DNA of 62,986 bases from CAZDCD01 sp964503885 (GTDB taxonomy: Bacteria; Bacteroidota; Bacteroidia; Bacteroidales; UBA10428): NCBI GenBank assembly GCA_964503885.1, contig CAZDCD010000025.1, forward strand, positions 1-62,986. Direction: 5' to 3'. This document shows positions 44,621-54,500 of this stretch, one piece after another. The notes under the pieces are model-generated. The model was not told the origin of the DNA. It saw only the letters and a list, made by a program, of their open reading frames with translations, and did no database searches. Position 1 is the first letter of the stretch, and every line of letters starts with the position of its first letter. The position numbers and the translations under genes are program-made.

Positions 44621-45856
44621 ATGAAAAAGGAAAAGGTAGTATTGGCATACAGCGGCGGATTGGATACCTCGGTGATCCTTAAATGGCTCATTGACAAGGG
44701 ATATGAAGTAATTGCCTATATCGCCGATGTGGGACAGGATGACGATTTCAACGAAGCAAAACGAAAAGCCGAGAAAATCGGGGCTTCCAAAGTATACATT
44801 AAAGATCTGAAGGAAGAGTTTGTGACCGATTATATTTTTCCTGCAATAAAGGCAAATGCGGTATACGAGAACAGGTATCTTTTGGGTACATCCCTTGCAC
44901 GACCGCTGATCGCAAAACAGCAGATCATGATCGCAAAGGATGAGCATGCCGAATATGTTTCACACGGTGCAACCGGTAAAGGCAACGATCAGGTGCGGTT
45001 CGAACTGAGTTACTATGCGCTGAATCCCGGAATAAAGGTCCTTGCTCCCTGGAAAATGCAGGAATTCCTTGACCGTTTTCAGGGAAGAACAGATATGCTG
45101 AATTTTGCAAAAGATAAGAATATTCCTGTGAAAGCCAGCCTTTCCAAACCATACAGCGAAGACGACAATCTGATGCACATCAGCCATGAAGCCGGAGTCC
45201 TTGAGGATCCGAAATTCAAGCCCGAAAAAGATATCTATACCAAATTGGTACTGCCACAACAGGCACCGGATAAAGAAACACACCTTGAGATTCACTTCAA
45301 AGACGGAATCCCCGTCCGGGTGATCAATCACAAGGATAAAATATCCCTGGGCAAACCACTGGAACTGTTCAATTATTTGAACCGGGTAGGGGGCGAAAAC
45401 GGCATTGGTCTGCTCGATATGGTGGAAAACAGGTTTGTCGGCATTAAATCGAGAGGAGTCTACGAAACTCCCGGCGGAACGATATTGTTCAAAGCCCACC
45501 AGGATATCGAAGGTATAGCAATGGACCGCGAGGTGATGCGGCTCCGAAACATGCTTTCACCCATTTTCAGCGAGCTGGTATACAACGGCTTCTGGTTCAG
45601 CCCTGAAATGGATTTCCTGCAGGCCGCCATGAACAAAAGCCAGGAACTGATCGACGGAATTGTATATCTTACCCTGTATAAAGGCAATGTGATTATCGAC
45701 GGAAGGGAATCACCAAGCTCGTTATACAACAAGGATCTTTCGAGCATGGACATTGAAGGAGGATTTGATCAGAAAGACAGTGCGGGATTTATTAAAATTA
45801 ACGCCATCCGCCTGATGGCTCACAACGCCATTACACGGGGTCAGAAAAAAGATTGA
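44621..45856 (+). CDS. argG: Argininosuccinate synthase
   Basis: The 411-residue protein starts KKEKVVLAYSGGLDTSVILKWL with the N-type ATP pyrophosphatase loop SGGLDTS, and contains SHGATGKGNDQVRFEL and NLMHISHEAGVLEDP. It joins citrulline and aspartate, using ATP, in the cytoplasm. It lies 106 bases after argR; that gap has one TGAAT half site but no full ARG box. Length is normal. Confidence 0.97.
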   Translation: MKKEKVVLAYSGGLDTSVILKWLIDKGYEVIAYIADVGQDDDFNEAKRKAEKIGASKVYIKDLKEEFVTDYIFPAIKANAVYENRYLLGTSLARPLIAKQQIMIAKDEHAEYVSHGATGKGNDQVRFELSYYALNPGIKVLAPWKMQEFLDRFQGRTDMLNFAKDKNIPVKASLSKPYSEDDNLMHISHEAGVLEDPKFKPEKDIYTKLVLPQQAPDKETHLEIHFKDGIPVRVINHKDKISLGKPLELFNYLNRVGGENGIGLLDMVENRFVGIKSRGVYETPGGTILFKAHQDIEGIAMDREVMRLRNMLSPIFSELVYNGFWFSPEMDFLQAAMNKSQELIDGIVYLTLYKGNVIIDGRESPSSLYNKDLSSMDIEGGFDQKDSAGFIKINAIRLMAHNAITRGQKKD

Positions 45857-45885
45857 TGAAAAGTTGAAACATTCAGCACAGCGCA

Positions 45886-47229
45886 ATGAAACTTTGGGAT
45901 AAAGGTATAGAGATCAACCGAATAATCGAAGAATTTACAGTAGGAAAAGACCGGCAGCTCGACCTGTATCTTGCTCCTTACGATGTGATCGGAACCCTGG
46001 CGCATATCCAGATGTTGTCAAAAATAGGGCTTATTAGCCCTGAGGAGCTTGCACAGCTTCGTACCGAACTGAAAATAATTTATACGAACATTCAAAACGG
46101 AGATTTTGTTATTGAAAAAGGGGTTGAAGATGTTCATTCGCAGATAGAACTTTTGCTTACCCGGACACTAGGAGACCTGGGAATGAAAGTACACAGCGGA
46201 AGATCACGAAACGACCAGGTACTGGTCGACCTGAAATTATTTATCCGGAATGAGCTCAAAGAGATCGCTGTGCTGTCGGAAGTATTGTTCGATACGCTGA
46301 TCGGCCAGAGTGAAAAGTACAAAGATATCCTGCTGCCAGGTTATACTCACCTTCAGGTAGCCATGCCGTCTTCTTTCGGTCTCTGGTTCGGGGCATATGC
46401 CGAAAGCCTTACCGATGATATGCATATATTGCTGACTGCTTATAAAATAAACAACCAGAATCCGCTGGGTTCCGCGGCCGGCTATGGAAATTCTTTCCCG
46501 CTTAACAGGCAGCTGACCACCGATCTTCTGGGATTTGATATGCTCAATTACAATGTAATCTATGCACAGATGGGCAGGGGAAAAGTGGAAAAAACAGTAG
46601 CCTTCGCCCTCTCTTCCGTGGCTTCGACAATCGCAAAAATGGCCACCGACGTTTGCCTGTATTTGAGCCAGAATTTCAGTTTTTTTTCCCTGCCGGAAGA
46701 ATACACCACCGGATCAAGCATCATGCCGCACAAGAAAAATCCCGATGTGTTTGAACTGCTAAGGGCAAAATGCAATAAAATACAAGCACTTACCTTTGAG
46801 ATCGGTGCAGTGACGGGGAATCTTCCCTCGGGATATTTCAGGGATTACCAGATTGTGAAAGAATCTTTCCTGCCGGTATTTGCTGATCTTAAGATGTGCC
46901 TGACCATAGCATCGTTTATCATGAATAAGCTTGTCGTCAATAGGAACATTCTCGACAATTCCATATATGAATACCTCTTTAGTGTGGAAGAAGTGAATAA
47001 CGAAGTGCGGAAAGGAAAATCCTTCAGGGAAGCGTATAAAATAGTAGCAAAAAAGATTGGCGAAGGGACATACAAACCGGAGAAAAAAATTGTCCATACA
47101 CATGAAGGGAGTATCGGAAACCTTTGTAATGATAAGATTATCTACAAAATGAAAGAGATTACCGGAACGTTTGGATTCCAGAAGATTGAGGATACAATTG
47201 AAAAATTATTGAATGATGGGAATGACTAA
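45886..47229 (+). CDS. argH: Argininosuccinate lyase
   Basis: The 447-residue protein has the fumarase/ASL superfamily signature GSSIMPHKKNPD with the catalytic Ser, VHSGRSRNDQV at the substrate site and GYTHLQVAMPSSFGLWF. It cleaves argininosuccinate to arginine and fumarate, the last step of arginine synthesis. It is 29 bases after argG. Its last 17 bases overlap the next frame. Confidence 0.97.
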   Translation: MKLWDKGIEINRIIEEFTVGKDRQLDLYLAPYDVIGTLAHIQMLSKIGLISPEELAQLRTELKIIYTNIQNGDFVIEKGVEDVHSQIELLLTRTLGDLGMKVHSGRSRNDQVLVDLKLFIRNELKEIAVLSEVLFDTLIGQSEKYKDILLPGYTHLQVAMPSSFGLWFGAYAESLTDDMHILLTAYKINNQNPLGSAAGYGNSFPLNRQLTTDLLGFDMLNYNVIYAQMGRGKVEKTVAFALSSVASTIAKMATDVCLYLSQNFSFFSLPEEYTTGSSIMPHKKNPDVFELLRAKCNKIQALTFEIGAVTGNLPSGYFRDYQIVKESFLPVFADLKMCLTIASFIMNKLVVNRNILDNSIYEYLFSVEEVNNEVRKGKSFREAYKIVAKKIGEGTYKPEKKIVHTHEGSIGNLCNDKIIYKMKEITGTFGFQKIEDTIEKLLNDGND

Positions 47230-47896
47230 CAAACTGTTCAGAATAGTTGTACGGATAGAAATTGCCACACTCCTGAACCGTGACGGTAAGCTCGACAGGA
47301 AAAAAATGGACAGGCTTGTGATGATCCTGTCCAACCTCCGGAACAGCGGGAAGCATATCCTGGTTGTCACTTCAGGGGCTATTGCCCTGGGAACGGAAAA
47401 AATGAAACTCGACAACCAACCGAATACACTCATTGAGATGCAGACAGTTGCAGCCATCGGACAGGCAGACCTGATCAGGCTGTATCAGAATTTCTTTGAT
47501 GAGTACAACCAGATTGTCGCCCAGGTACTGCTTACCAGCGATATCATGGAAAACGAGGCAAGGGTTGAAAATGCCAGGAATACGTTCAATACGCTGCTTG
47601 ATATGAACATAATACCCATTATCAATGAAAACGACCCCGTTTCTTCAACCGATATTGAACTCGAAGATAATTACCCGCTGGCACTCAAGGTTGCTAAGAT
47701 TGCATGGGCCCATGCTATACTGATCAAATGCGATTCATACAGCAAGTTCGTTCTTTTGGTTAAAGGCGTTAAAAAGGCACTGGTAGCGGAAGATGAAAAA
47801 AAATTATTCGAGATCATTGATGAACTGTCTGAAAACAACATGCATATTGCCGATGCCGGAGTTGAATTTCCAGACTCGATCGAAGCCATAATTTAG
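47213..47896 (+). CDS. Degenerate glutamate 5-kinase paralogue
   Basis: The 227-residue protein aligns along its length to ProB encoded right after it (ILVVTSGAIALGTEKM, AAIGQADLIRLYQNFFDEYNQIVAQVLLTSDIMENEA, LDMNIIPIINENDPVSS). Key sites have changed: the nucleotide loop VKIGTSSL is VRIEIATLL, the GDNDTLSA substrate/Mg motif is EDNYPLAL, SDIDGLY is KCDSYS, and the GGMxTK loop is missing. It should therefore lack kinase activity, yet the frame is intact. The ATG at 47213 overlaps argH by 17 bases; the one at 47222 (ATGACTAA overlap) is equally likely. Confidence 0.85.
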   Translation: MMGMTNKLFRIVVRIEIATLLNRDGKLDRKKMDRLVMILSNLRNSGKHILVVTSGAIALGTEKMKLDNQPNTLIEMQTVAAIGQADLIRLYQNFFDEYNQIVAQVLLTSDIMENEARVENARNTFNTLLDMNIIPIINENDPVSSTDIELEDNYPLALKVAKIAWAHAILIKCDSYSKFVLLVKGVKKALVAEDEKKLFEIIDELSENNMHIADAGVEFPDSIEAII

Positions 47897-47907
47897 GAAT
47901 AAACAGC

Positions 47908-48735
47908 GTGAACTTAGCTAAATACAGAGAAGATCTAAAAGAAACCCGACGGCTGGTGGTGAAGATAGGAACATCGTCATTGTCCTATTCCAACGGAAGG
48001 CTTAATTTTTCGCGAATAGAGAAATTTGCCTACGTTTTAAGTACTATTCGCAAGAAGGGGATCGAGGTAATCCTGGTATCTTCGGGAGCTATCGGAATAG
48101 GTGCAGGGAGGCTTGGCATGCTTGAAAAACCTGTGGGACTCGCGCAAAAACAGGCCCTGGCAGCAATCGGACAGGCAGAGCTGATTAAAATATACCAGAA
48201 ATTCTTCGGAAATCACGGTCAGGTCGTAGCCCAGGTGCTGCTTACCAAAGATGTGGTCACGCTGCCCAGCAGGCATCAGAATGCCCGGGGAACCCTTAAC
48301 CGGTTGCTTGAAATGGACATTATTCCCATTATCAATGAAAACGACACCATTTCAACCTATGAGATCGAATTTGGCGATAACGACACCCTCTCGGCCATCG
48401 TTGCCGAACTGCTCGATGCCGAGCTGCTGGTCATGCTTTCTGATATCGACGGGCTGTATTCTGCAGATCCGAAGATCGAATCGGGAGCTACCATTATTCC
48501 TGCAGTAAGCGAAATCACACCTGAGATCGAGAAACTTGCCAATGGCGCAGGTAGTGTTTTCAGCACGGGAGGGATGAAGACCAAGCTCGCAGCAGCCCGG
48601 ATTTGTAGTAAAGCAGGCATTGATATGGTTATCGCCAATGGCTCGACTCCCGATGTGATTTTTGAGATTTTGAAGGGAAAGGATGTCGGAACTCATTTTA
48701 TTCCATCGAAGATCAACATGATAAACAAAATCTGA
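47908..48735 (+). CDS. proB: Glutamate 5-kinase, without PUA domain
   Basis: The 275-residue protein has all catalytic motifs: LVVKIGTSSL, VSSGAIGIG, NENDTIS, FGDNDTLSA, SDIDGLYSADP and STGGMKTKLAAA. It phosphorylates glutamate, the first step of proline synthesis. It ends before the PUA domain seen in E. coli ProB (367 residues), as in many short ProB proteins. The start is GTG, 11 bases after the degenerate paralogue. proA follows by 7 bases. Confidence 0.95.
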   Translation: MNLAKYREDLKETRRLVVKIGTSSLSYSNGRLNFSRIEKFAYVLSTIRKKGIEVILVSSGAIGIGAGRLGMLEKPVGLAQKQALAAIGQAELIKIYQKFFGNHGQVVAQVLLTKDVVTLPSRHQNARGTLNRLLEMDIIPIINENDTISTYEIEFGDNDTLSAIVAELLDAELLVMLSDIDGLYSADPKIESGATIIPAVSEITPEIEKLANGAGSVFSTGGMKTKLAAARICSKAGIDMVIANGSTPDVIFEILKGKDVGTHFIPSKINMINKI

Positions 48736-48742
48736 CTACACC

Positions 48743-49993
48743 ATGAAAGAAATAATTCTGGGAAAAGGTAAAAAGGCAAAAGCTGCATCACGAATTCTCG
48801 CTCGCCTGAATACCTCTGTGAAAGATAATGCACTGAAAATCATTGCACTAGAGATCGATAAAAACCGAGATGTCATTGCTCATGAAAATGCGACCGACCT
48901 CGAAAACGGGAAGAAAAAAGGCCTTTCTCAGGCATTTCTTGATCGCCTTAAGCTTACCCCTGGAAGAATCGACGGAATGATCAAGATACTGAATGACGTA
49001 TGCAATCTTAAGGATCCTGTAGGTGAAATATTCAATATGAACGCACTTCCTAACGGCCTGAAGGTCGGCCAGATGCGTGTGCCTATCGGAGTGATCGGTA
49101 TCGTCTTCGAATCCCGTCCGAATGTATGCATCGAGGTGGCAGCTCTTACTATCAAATCAGGTAACGGCGTAATCCTTCGCGGAGGTTCCGATGCCATTTA
49201 TTCAAACCTCTGCCTCACGAATATTATCAGGAACGGACTGAAAAATGCCGGGTTGCCCGAGTCGTCCGTTGAAGTGATTGAAAATACCGATCGCGAATCG
49301 GTACTCCACCTTGTGAAAATGAAAGAATATGTAGATGTTATAGTGCCCCGCGGAGGATTACAGCTGATCCGTTTTGTCGAGGAAAATTCGCTTATTCCAG
49401 TCATACGGCACGATCTGGGCATCTGCCATACGTATGTGGATCAATATGCCGATACAGGTATGGCTGTGGATATTTGTTTCAATGCCAAAGTGCAGCGTCC
49501 TGCTGTCTGCAATGCCATGGAAACCATGCTCGTTCATACAGTCGTTGCCGGCACATTTCTTCCACGCATGAAGAAAGAATTCGACAAGGCCGGAGTGGAA
49601 CTGAGGGGATGTGCCGAAACAAAGAAAATACTCCCCGGCATAAAAAATGCCTCCGAAGAAGACTGGAGCACAGAATACCTCGACCTGATCCTGTCGGTTA
49701 AGGTGGTAGGTTCTTTAGAAGCAGCTATAGAACATATCAATACTTACGGATCAAACCATTCCGACGGTATTGTGACCGACAGCTATGCAAATGGCTTGAA
49801 ATTCATCAGTGAGGTAGATTCGGCTGCCTGTTTTATCAACGCCTCCACACGTTTCAACGACGGCAATGAATTCGGACTTGGTGCCGAGCTGGGCATCAGC
49901 AACCAGAAGCTTCATGTAAGGGGACCTATGGGACTGAAAGATCTCACGGCTCCCAAATACATCGTGTTTGGAAACGGACAGATAAGGAAATAA
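48743..49993 (+). CDS. proA: Gamma-glutamyl phosphate reductase
   Basis: The 416-residue protein is an aldehyde-dehydrogenase-fold enzyme with the catalytic Cys in NAKVQRPAVCNAMETMLVH, the VPRGGLQLIRFVEENSLIPVIRH segment and SACFINASTRFNDGNEFGLGAELGIS. It reduces glutamyl-5-phosphate to the semialdehyde with NADPH. It is the last of the proB'-proB-proA group. Confidence 0.97.
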   Translation: MKEIILGKGKKAKAASRILARLNTSVKDNALKIIALEIDKNRDVIAHENATDLENGKKKGLSQAFLDRLKLTPGRIDGMIKILNDVCNLKDPVGEIFNMNALPNGLKVGQMRVPIGVIGIVFESRPNVCIEVAALTIKSGNGVILRGGSDAIYSNLCLTNIIRNGLKNAGLPESSVEVIENTDRESVLHLVKMKEYVDVIVPRGGLQLIRFVEENSLIPVIRHDLGICHTYVDQYADTGMAVDICFNAKVQRPAVCNAMETMLVHTVVAGTFLPRMKKEFDKAGVELRGCAETKKILPGIKNASEEDWSTEYLDLILSVKVVGSLEAAIEHINTYGSNHSDGIVTDSYANGLKFISEVDSAACFINASTRFNDGNEFGLGAELGISNQKLHVRGPMGLKDLTAPKYIVFGNGQIRK

Positions 49994-50012
49994 CATAATC
50001 TTTTAGATCACT

Positions 50013-51359
50013 ATGCATAGAATTCTGGAACGTTTGGACAACCTTTCTGTTGAAGGGTCAAAGATCGACAAAGAGCTGTTTGAAAAGTTCAGTGTAAAAC
50101 GGGGACTGAGGAACCAGGATGGTTCAGGAGTTCTTGTCGGCCTGACCAATATAGGAGACGTTGTGGGATACGAAAAACGGGGTGAGAAGATCGTACCTGC
50201 CCACGGAAAACTCTTTTACAGGGGCATAAGCATAAACGATCATGTTGATGGGTTTCAGAGAGACCATCGTCATGGATTTGACGAAACGGTATTTCTGTTG
50301 CTTTCGGGCAAATTACCTGACCGTAATGAGTTGAACCAGTTTTCTTCTGCACTGGCAGCCATGAGAGATCTCCCCTCGCATTTCACAAAAAATATGATCC
50401 TGTCACTTCGGGGCAAGAATATTATGAATATGCTGGCCCGGTCGGTACTGGTTTTATATACAGAAGATGATACCAGTGAGGAGCATTCACATATGAATAT
50501 CCTTAAACAATCGCTCGACCTTATTGCCAAATTTCCGGTAATCACTGCCTATTCCTATTTCGGATTCAGGCATTCTTATCAACGAAAATCATTGATTATC
50601 AGGCACCCTGACCCGACTTTACCCACAGCTGAAAATTTCCTCTATATGTTGAAGGGTGAGAAATATACAAAACTTGAAGCAGATATCCTCGATTTGAACC
50701 TGGTGCTTCATGCCGAACACGGCGGTGGGAATAACTCCACCTTTACAACCAGGGTTGTCAGTTCTGCGGGAACCGATACCTATTCAGCCATAGCTGCCGC
50801 ACTCGGATCTCTGAAAGGTTCGCTGCACGGAGGTGCAAACCTGCAGGTTGAGGAAATGATGCGGGATATCAAAAAAAATGTTAAGGACTGGAACGATAAA
50901 AAAGAACTTTCGGAATACCTGCTTAAGATACTCAAAGGCGAAGCAGGTGACGGTTCAGGTAAAATCTACGGTATAGGGCATGCCATATATACCCTCTCAG
51001 ATCCCAGGGCGGTCCTTCTTAAGGAAAAAGCCCGGGAGCTTGCCGACGAAAAAGACAAGACCGATGAATTTGCACTGTATGAAAATATAGAGAAACTGGC
51101 ACCTGAAGTATTCGCTGCCTATAAAGGAGGAAACCCGAAGGTTGTCAGCGCCAACGTTGATTTTTATTCCGGTTTTGTGTATAAGTGCATCGATATTCCC
51201 AGGGAACTCTATACACCTATTTTTGCAATATCCCGTATTGCCGGGTGGTGTGCCCATCGTCTCGAAGAGGTGACTTTCTCATCGAAACGCATTATCAGGC
51301 CCGCATATAAAAATGTATTCGGCAGGCTTGATTATGATCCGATAGAGGAGAGGGAATAA
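50013..51359 (+). CDS. gltA: Citrate synthase
   Basis: The 448-residue protein has the catalytic residues of citrate synthase in LVLHAEHGGGNNSTFTTRVVSSAG (His), KIYGIGHAIYTLSDPRA (His) and VDFYSGFVYKCIDIP (Asp), with LKGSLHGGAN between. This is a long-N-terminus form (about 50 residues before the core) also seen in other anaerobic Bacteroidota. It condenses oxaloacetate and acetyl-CoA, and with GOGAT downstream supplies 2-oxoglutarate for glutamate. It starts 19 bases after proA. Confidence 0.95.
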   Translation: MHRILERLDNLSVEGSKIDKELFEKFSVKRGLRNQDGSGVLVGLTNIGDVVGYEKRGEKIVPAHGKLFYRGISINDHVDGFQRDHRHGFDETVFLLLSGKLPDRNELNQFSSALAAMRDLPSHFTKNMILSLRGKNIMNMLARSVLVLYTEDDTSEEHSHMNILKQSLDLIAKFPVITAYSYFGFRHSYQRKSLIIRHPDPTLPTAENFLYMLKGEKYTKLEADILDLNLVLHAEHGGGNNSTFTTRVVSSAGTDTYSAIAAALGSLKGSLHGGANLQVEEMMRDIKKNVKDWNDKKELSEYLLKILKGEAGDGSGKIYGIGHAIYTLSDPRAVLLKEKARELADEKDKTDEFALYENIEKLAPEVFAAYKGGNPKVVSANVDFYSGFVYKCIDIPRELYTPIFAISRIAGWCAHRLEEVTFSSKRIIRPAYKNVFGRLDYDPIEERE

Positions 51360-51423
51360 AATTGTTCTTTTAAAACAATATGTTAATTTTAGGGGTTGTG
51401 TAGTAAAATATGGTTATTATTAT

Positions 51424-51431
51424 TAAATTTG
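51424..51431 (+). promoter_or_regulatory. Candidate -7 element for gltB
   Basis: TAAATTTG matches TAnnTTTG fully, 160 bases before gltB, giving a leader of about 150 bases. No good -33 TTTG is present. Confidence 0.5.
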
Positions 51432-51449
51432 CCTCTTAATTAGCATGGT

Positions 51450-51509
51450 ATGACCAGAAACGTTAAAATATTTTTTGATTCGATGAATAAGGTATTCATG
51501 CCAACTTGA
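51450..51509 (+). CDS. Possible 19-codon leader ORF before gltB
   Basis: ATG at 51450 opens MTRNVKIFFDSMNKVFMPT and stops with TGA at 51507-51509, which lies in the 5' arm of the first leader hairpin (51506-51515). The frame lacks Glu, Gln and any run of one amino acid, so a classic starvation sensor is not evident. Short ORFs arise often by chance. Confidence 0.3.
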   Translation: MTRNVKIFFDSMNKVFMPT

Positions 51510-51566
51510 GAATGGTATGCCCGGAAGTTTATATCAAGCCATTCTCAACCACAGAATGGCTTTTTT
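51506..51566 (+). promoter_or_regulatory. Attenuator-like pair of exclusive hairpins before gltB
   Basis: Arm TTGAGAATGG (51506-51515) pairs perfectly with CCATTCTCAA (51539-51548). The same 3' arm region, GCCATTCT (51538-51545), also pairs perfectly with AGAATGGC (51553-51560), directly followed by TTTTTT (51561-51566), an intrinsic terminator. The two stems cannot coexist: the first is an antiterminator, the second stops transcription 25 bases before gltB. Alternatively it is only a far-downstream terminator of citrate synthase, which the first stem would not explain. Confidence 0.75.
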
Positions 51567-51576
51567 GGTGTAATAA

Positions 51577-51582
51577 AGGAGG
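51577..51582 (+). promoter_or_regulatory. Strong Shine-Dalgarno site for gltB
   Basis: AGGAGG lies 9 bases before the gltB ATG, a perfect anti-SD match. This is unusual in Bacteroidota, where most genes lack one. Confidence 0.7.
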
Positions 51583-51591
51583 ATAAATAAC

Positions 51592-54500
51592 ATGAGCAAA
51601 GGATTTCCAAAAGCAAAGGGACTTTACAGTCCGGCCAATGAACACGATAGTTGCGGAATTGGATTTGTTACCCAGATTAAGGGCATAAAATCTCACGACA
51701 TCGTGAAAAAAGGCCTGGAGGTATTGATCAATATGACGCACAGAGGCGCAGAAGGCGCCGACAATGTGACCGGTGACGGAGCAGGAATTCTGATACAGAT
51801 GCCCCATAAGCTTATCCTGAGCAAAGGAATCAAGGTACCTGCAGAAGGACATTACGGAACCGGCATCGTTTTTCTTCCCCAGGGAGACAAAGAACGCCGG
51901 CAGTGTGAACGGATACTCATAGACACCCTTGTGGAGGAAGGATTGGATGTAATTGATTTTCAAGATGTTCAGGTCGACAGCTCCGTACTCGGAGAAATTT
52001 CCAGAAGTACCGAACCTTTTATGAGACAGATCTATGTCACAGGCCGCTATGAGCAGGATGAACTCGAAAGGAAACTCTATATTGCACGGAAGCAGTCGGA
52101 AAATAAAGTCCGCAATTCAAACATACACGATAAAAAGGCATTTTATATTCCCAGTCTGTCGAGCAAAGTAATGATCTATAAGGGAATGTTTATGCCCAAA
52201 CAGCTGCCCCAGTATTTTAACGATCTGAGGGACAACCTTATGGAAAGCGCTATCGCTCTGGTACATTCCAGGTTCAGCACAAATACGTTTCCAACCTGGG
52301 ACCTTGCCCAGCCATTCCGCTTTCTTTCGCATAACGGGGAGATCAATACGATCAAAGGCAACCGCATGTGGATGGGAGCCAGAGAATCTCTTTTGAAGAC
52401 CGAACTATTCCAGGGTGATCTGAAGAAACTGTTTCCCATTATTGAACCCAACAAAAGCGATTCGGCATCGCTGGACAATGCACTTGAATTTCTTGTGCTT
52501 ACAGGAAAATCGATGCCGCATGCGCTTAGCATGCTGATCCCGGAATCATGGAACGATAAAAATCCGATTCCCGACAGTTTGAAAGCATTTTATGAATACC
52601 ATTCCACCATCATGGAACCCTGGGATGGCCCGGCTTCAATTGTTTTCAGTGACGGAAGATATATCGGGGGAACACTGGACCGGAACGGATTACGTCCTTC
52701 ACGGTATATCATCACCAAAGATGATGTGATCGTTATGGGTTCCGAGGTCGGCGTTCAGGTATTTCCTCCAGAACAGATAAGGGAAAAAGGCCGGCTCAGG
52801 CCCGGAAAGATTCTTCTAGTGGATACGAAATTCGGAATTATCGTCCCCGATGACGAGTTGAAACATCAGCTTTCTGAGCGAAATCCGTATGCAAACTGGT
52901 TGAAAGAAAACAGGATCGATCTCGATGATATTGTAGTAAAGGAAAGGATACCGACAAGTCTCGGAGAACGGCATTTTGAATTTCTCAAAGTATTCAACTA
53001 TACCAAAGAAGACACCGATCTGCTGATCAGGCCGATGTCGTTGGAAGGACAGGAACCTGTGAGTTCCATGGGTAATGATATTCCACTTGCCGTTATGTCT
53101 GATAAGCCGCAACGGCTGTTTACATATTTCAAGCAGCTTTTTGCCCAGGTTACCAATCCCCCGATCGACCCGATCCGGGAGGGACTTGTTATGACACTCA
53201 CCCATTACATTGGAGCAGTTTCCAAAAACCTGCTGAAAGAATCCGCGGCACATTGCAAACTTATTAAGTTCAGGAGCCCTATCGTCTCAAATACCGACCT
53301 GGGAAAAATAAAAAATCTCGATCAGACAGAGTTTTCGCATGTAACGATACCCATGGTGTTTGATGCTTCCACAAAAAATCACGGAAAAGCGCTGGAAAAG
53401 GCTCTTGATGATCTGTGCGAAAAGGCAGAAAAGGCCGTGGATAATAAGCATAATTTTATTGTATTATCAGACAGGAATATCGATAAGAAAAATGCTCCGA
53501 TACCATCACTCCTGGCAGTTTCTGCAGTTCATCACCACCTGATAAACGTCAAGAAAAGGATGCAGGTAGGACTCGTTGTGGAAACGGCGGAAGCACGTGA
53601 GGTAAACCATTTTGCCCTGCTTTTTGCTTTCGGTGCCAGTGTCGTCAACCCTTACTGTGCTGTTGCTATCATTGAAAAAATGGTTGAGAAGGGTGAAATT
53701 CCATTCGATTATGTGAAAGCAAGGGCAAATTACTTTAAGGCCATTGATAAGGGGTTATTGAAAATCCTCTCTAAAATGGGTATTTCCACGTTGAGAAGTT
53801 ATCACGGATCACAGATGTATGAAGCACTCGGATTGAGTAAAGAGGTGATCAATAAATACTTCACCGGTACCGACTCAAGAATAGGCGGTATTGGGCTGAG
53901 TGAAATTGCCGAGGAAGCAATTATGACCCATCTTCATGCATATGAAAAAACAAATGTCGACAGTCCCGATCTCAAGACCGATGGCATTTACAACTACAGG
54001 AAAGACGGTGAGCACCACGGATGGAATCCGGAAACTATCGGCCTTCTTCAGTGGGCAACTCGAACCAATAATTACGCCAAATATAAGGAATTCAGTGCAC
54101 AGGTGAATCTTGAAAACCGCCAGCCCAATTTCCTGAGGGGGTGTTTTAACATAAAAAAAGGCAACCCCATACCCGTTGATAAGGTTGAACCGGTTTCCGA
54201 GATCTTCAAGCGTTTTGTTACCGGTGCCATGTCCTTCGGGTCTATAAGCAAGGAAGCCCATGAAACGCTGGCTGTTGCCATGAATAAGATAGGGGGGAGA
54301 AGCAATACCGGAGAGGGAGGCGAAGATCCTGAACGTTTTATTCCCCGTGCAGATGGTTCCTTTGCCCGAAGTGCCATCAAGCAGGTGGCTTCAGGACGGT
54401 TCGGGGTAACGGCAAACTACCTGATCAATGCCGATGAGATCCAGATCAAAATGGCCCAGGGAGCTAAACCAGGTGAAGGAGGACAGCTTCCGGGACACAA

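Noticed and set aside
47213..47896. Degenerate proB copy as a pseudogene
   Set aside because: There is no stop or frameshift, it overlaps argH in a coupled way, and its fold-defining segments are conserved. I kept it as an intact gene lacking catalytic residues.
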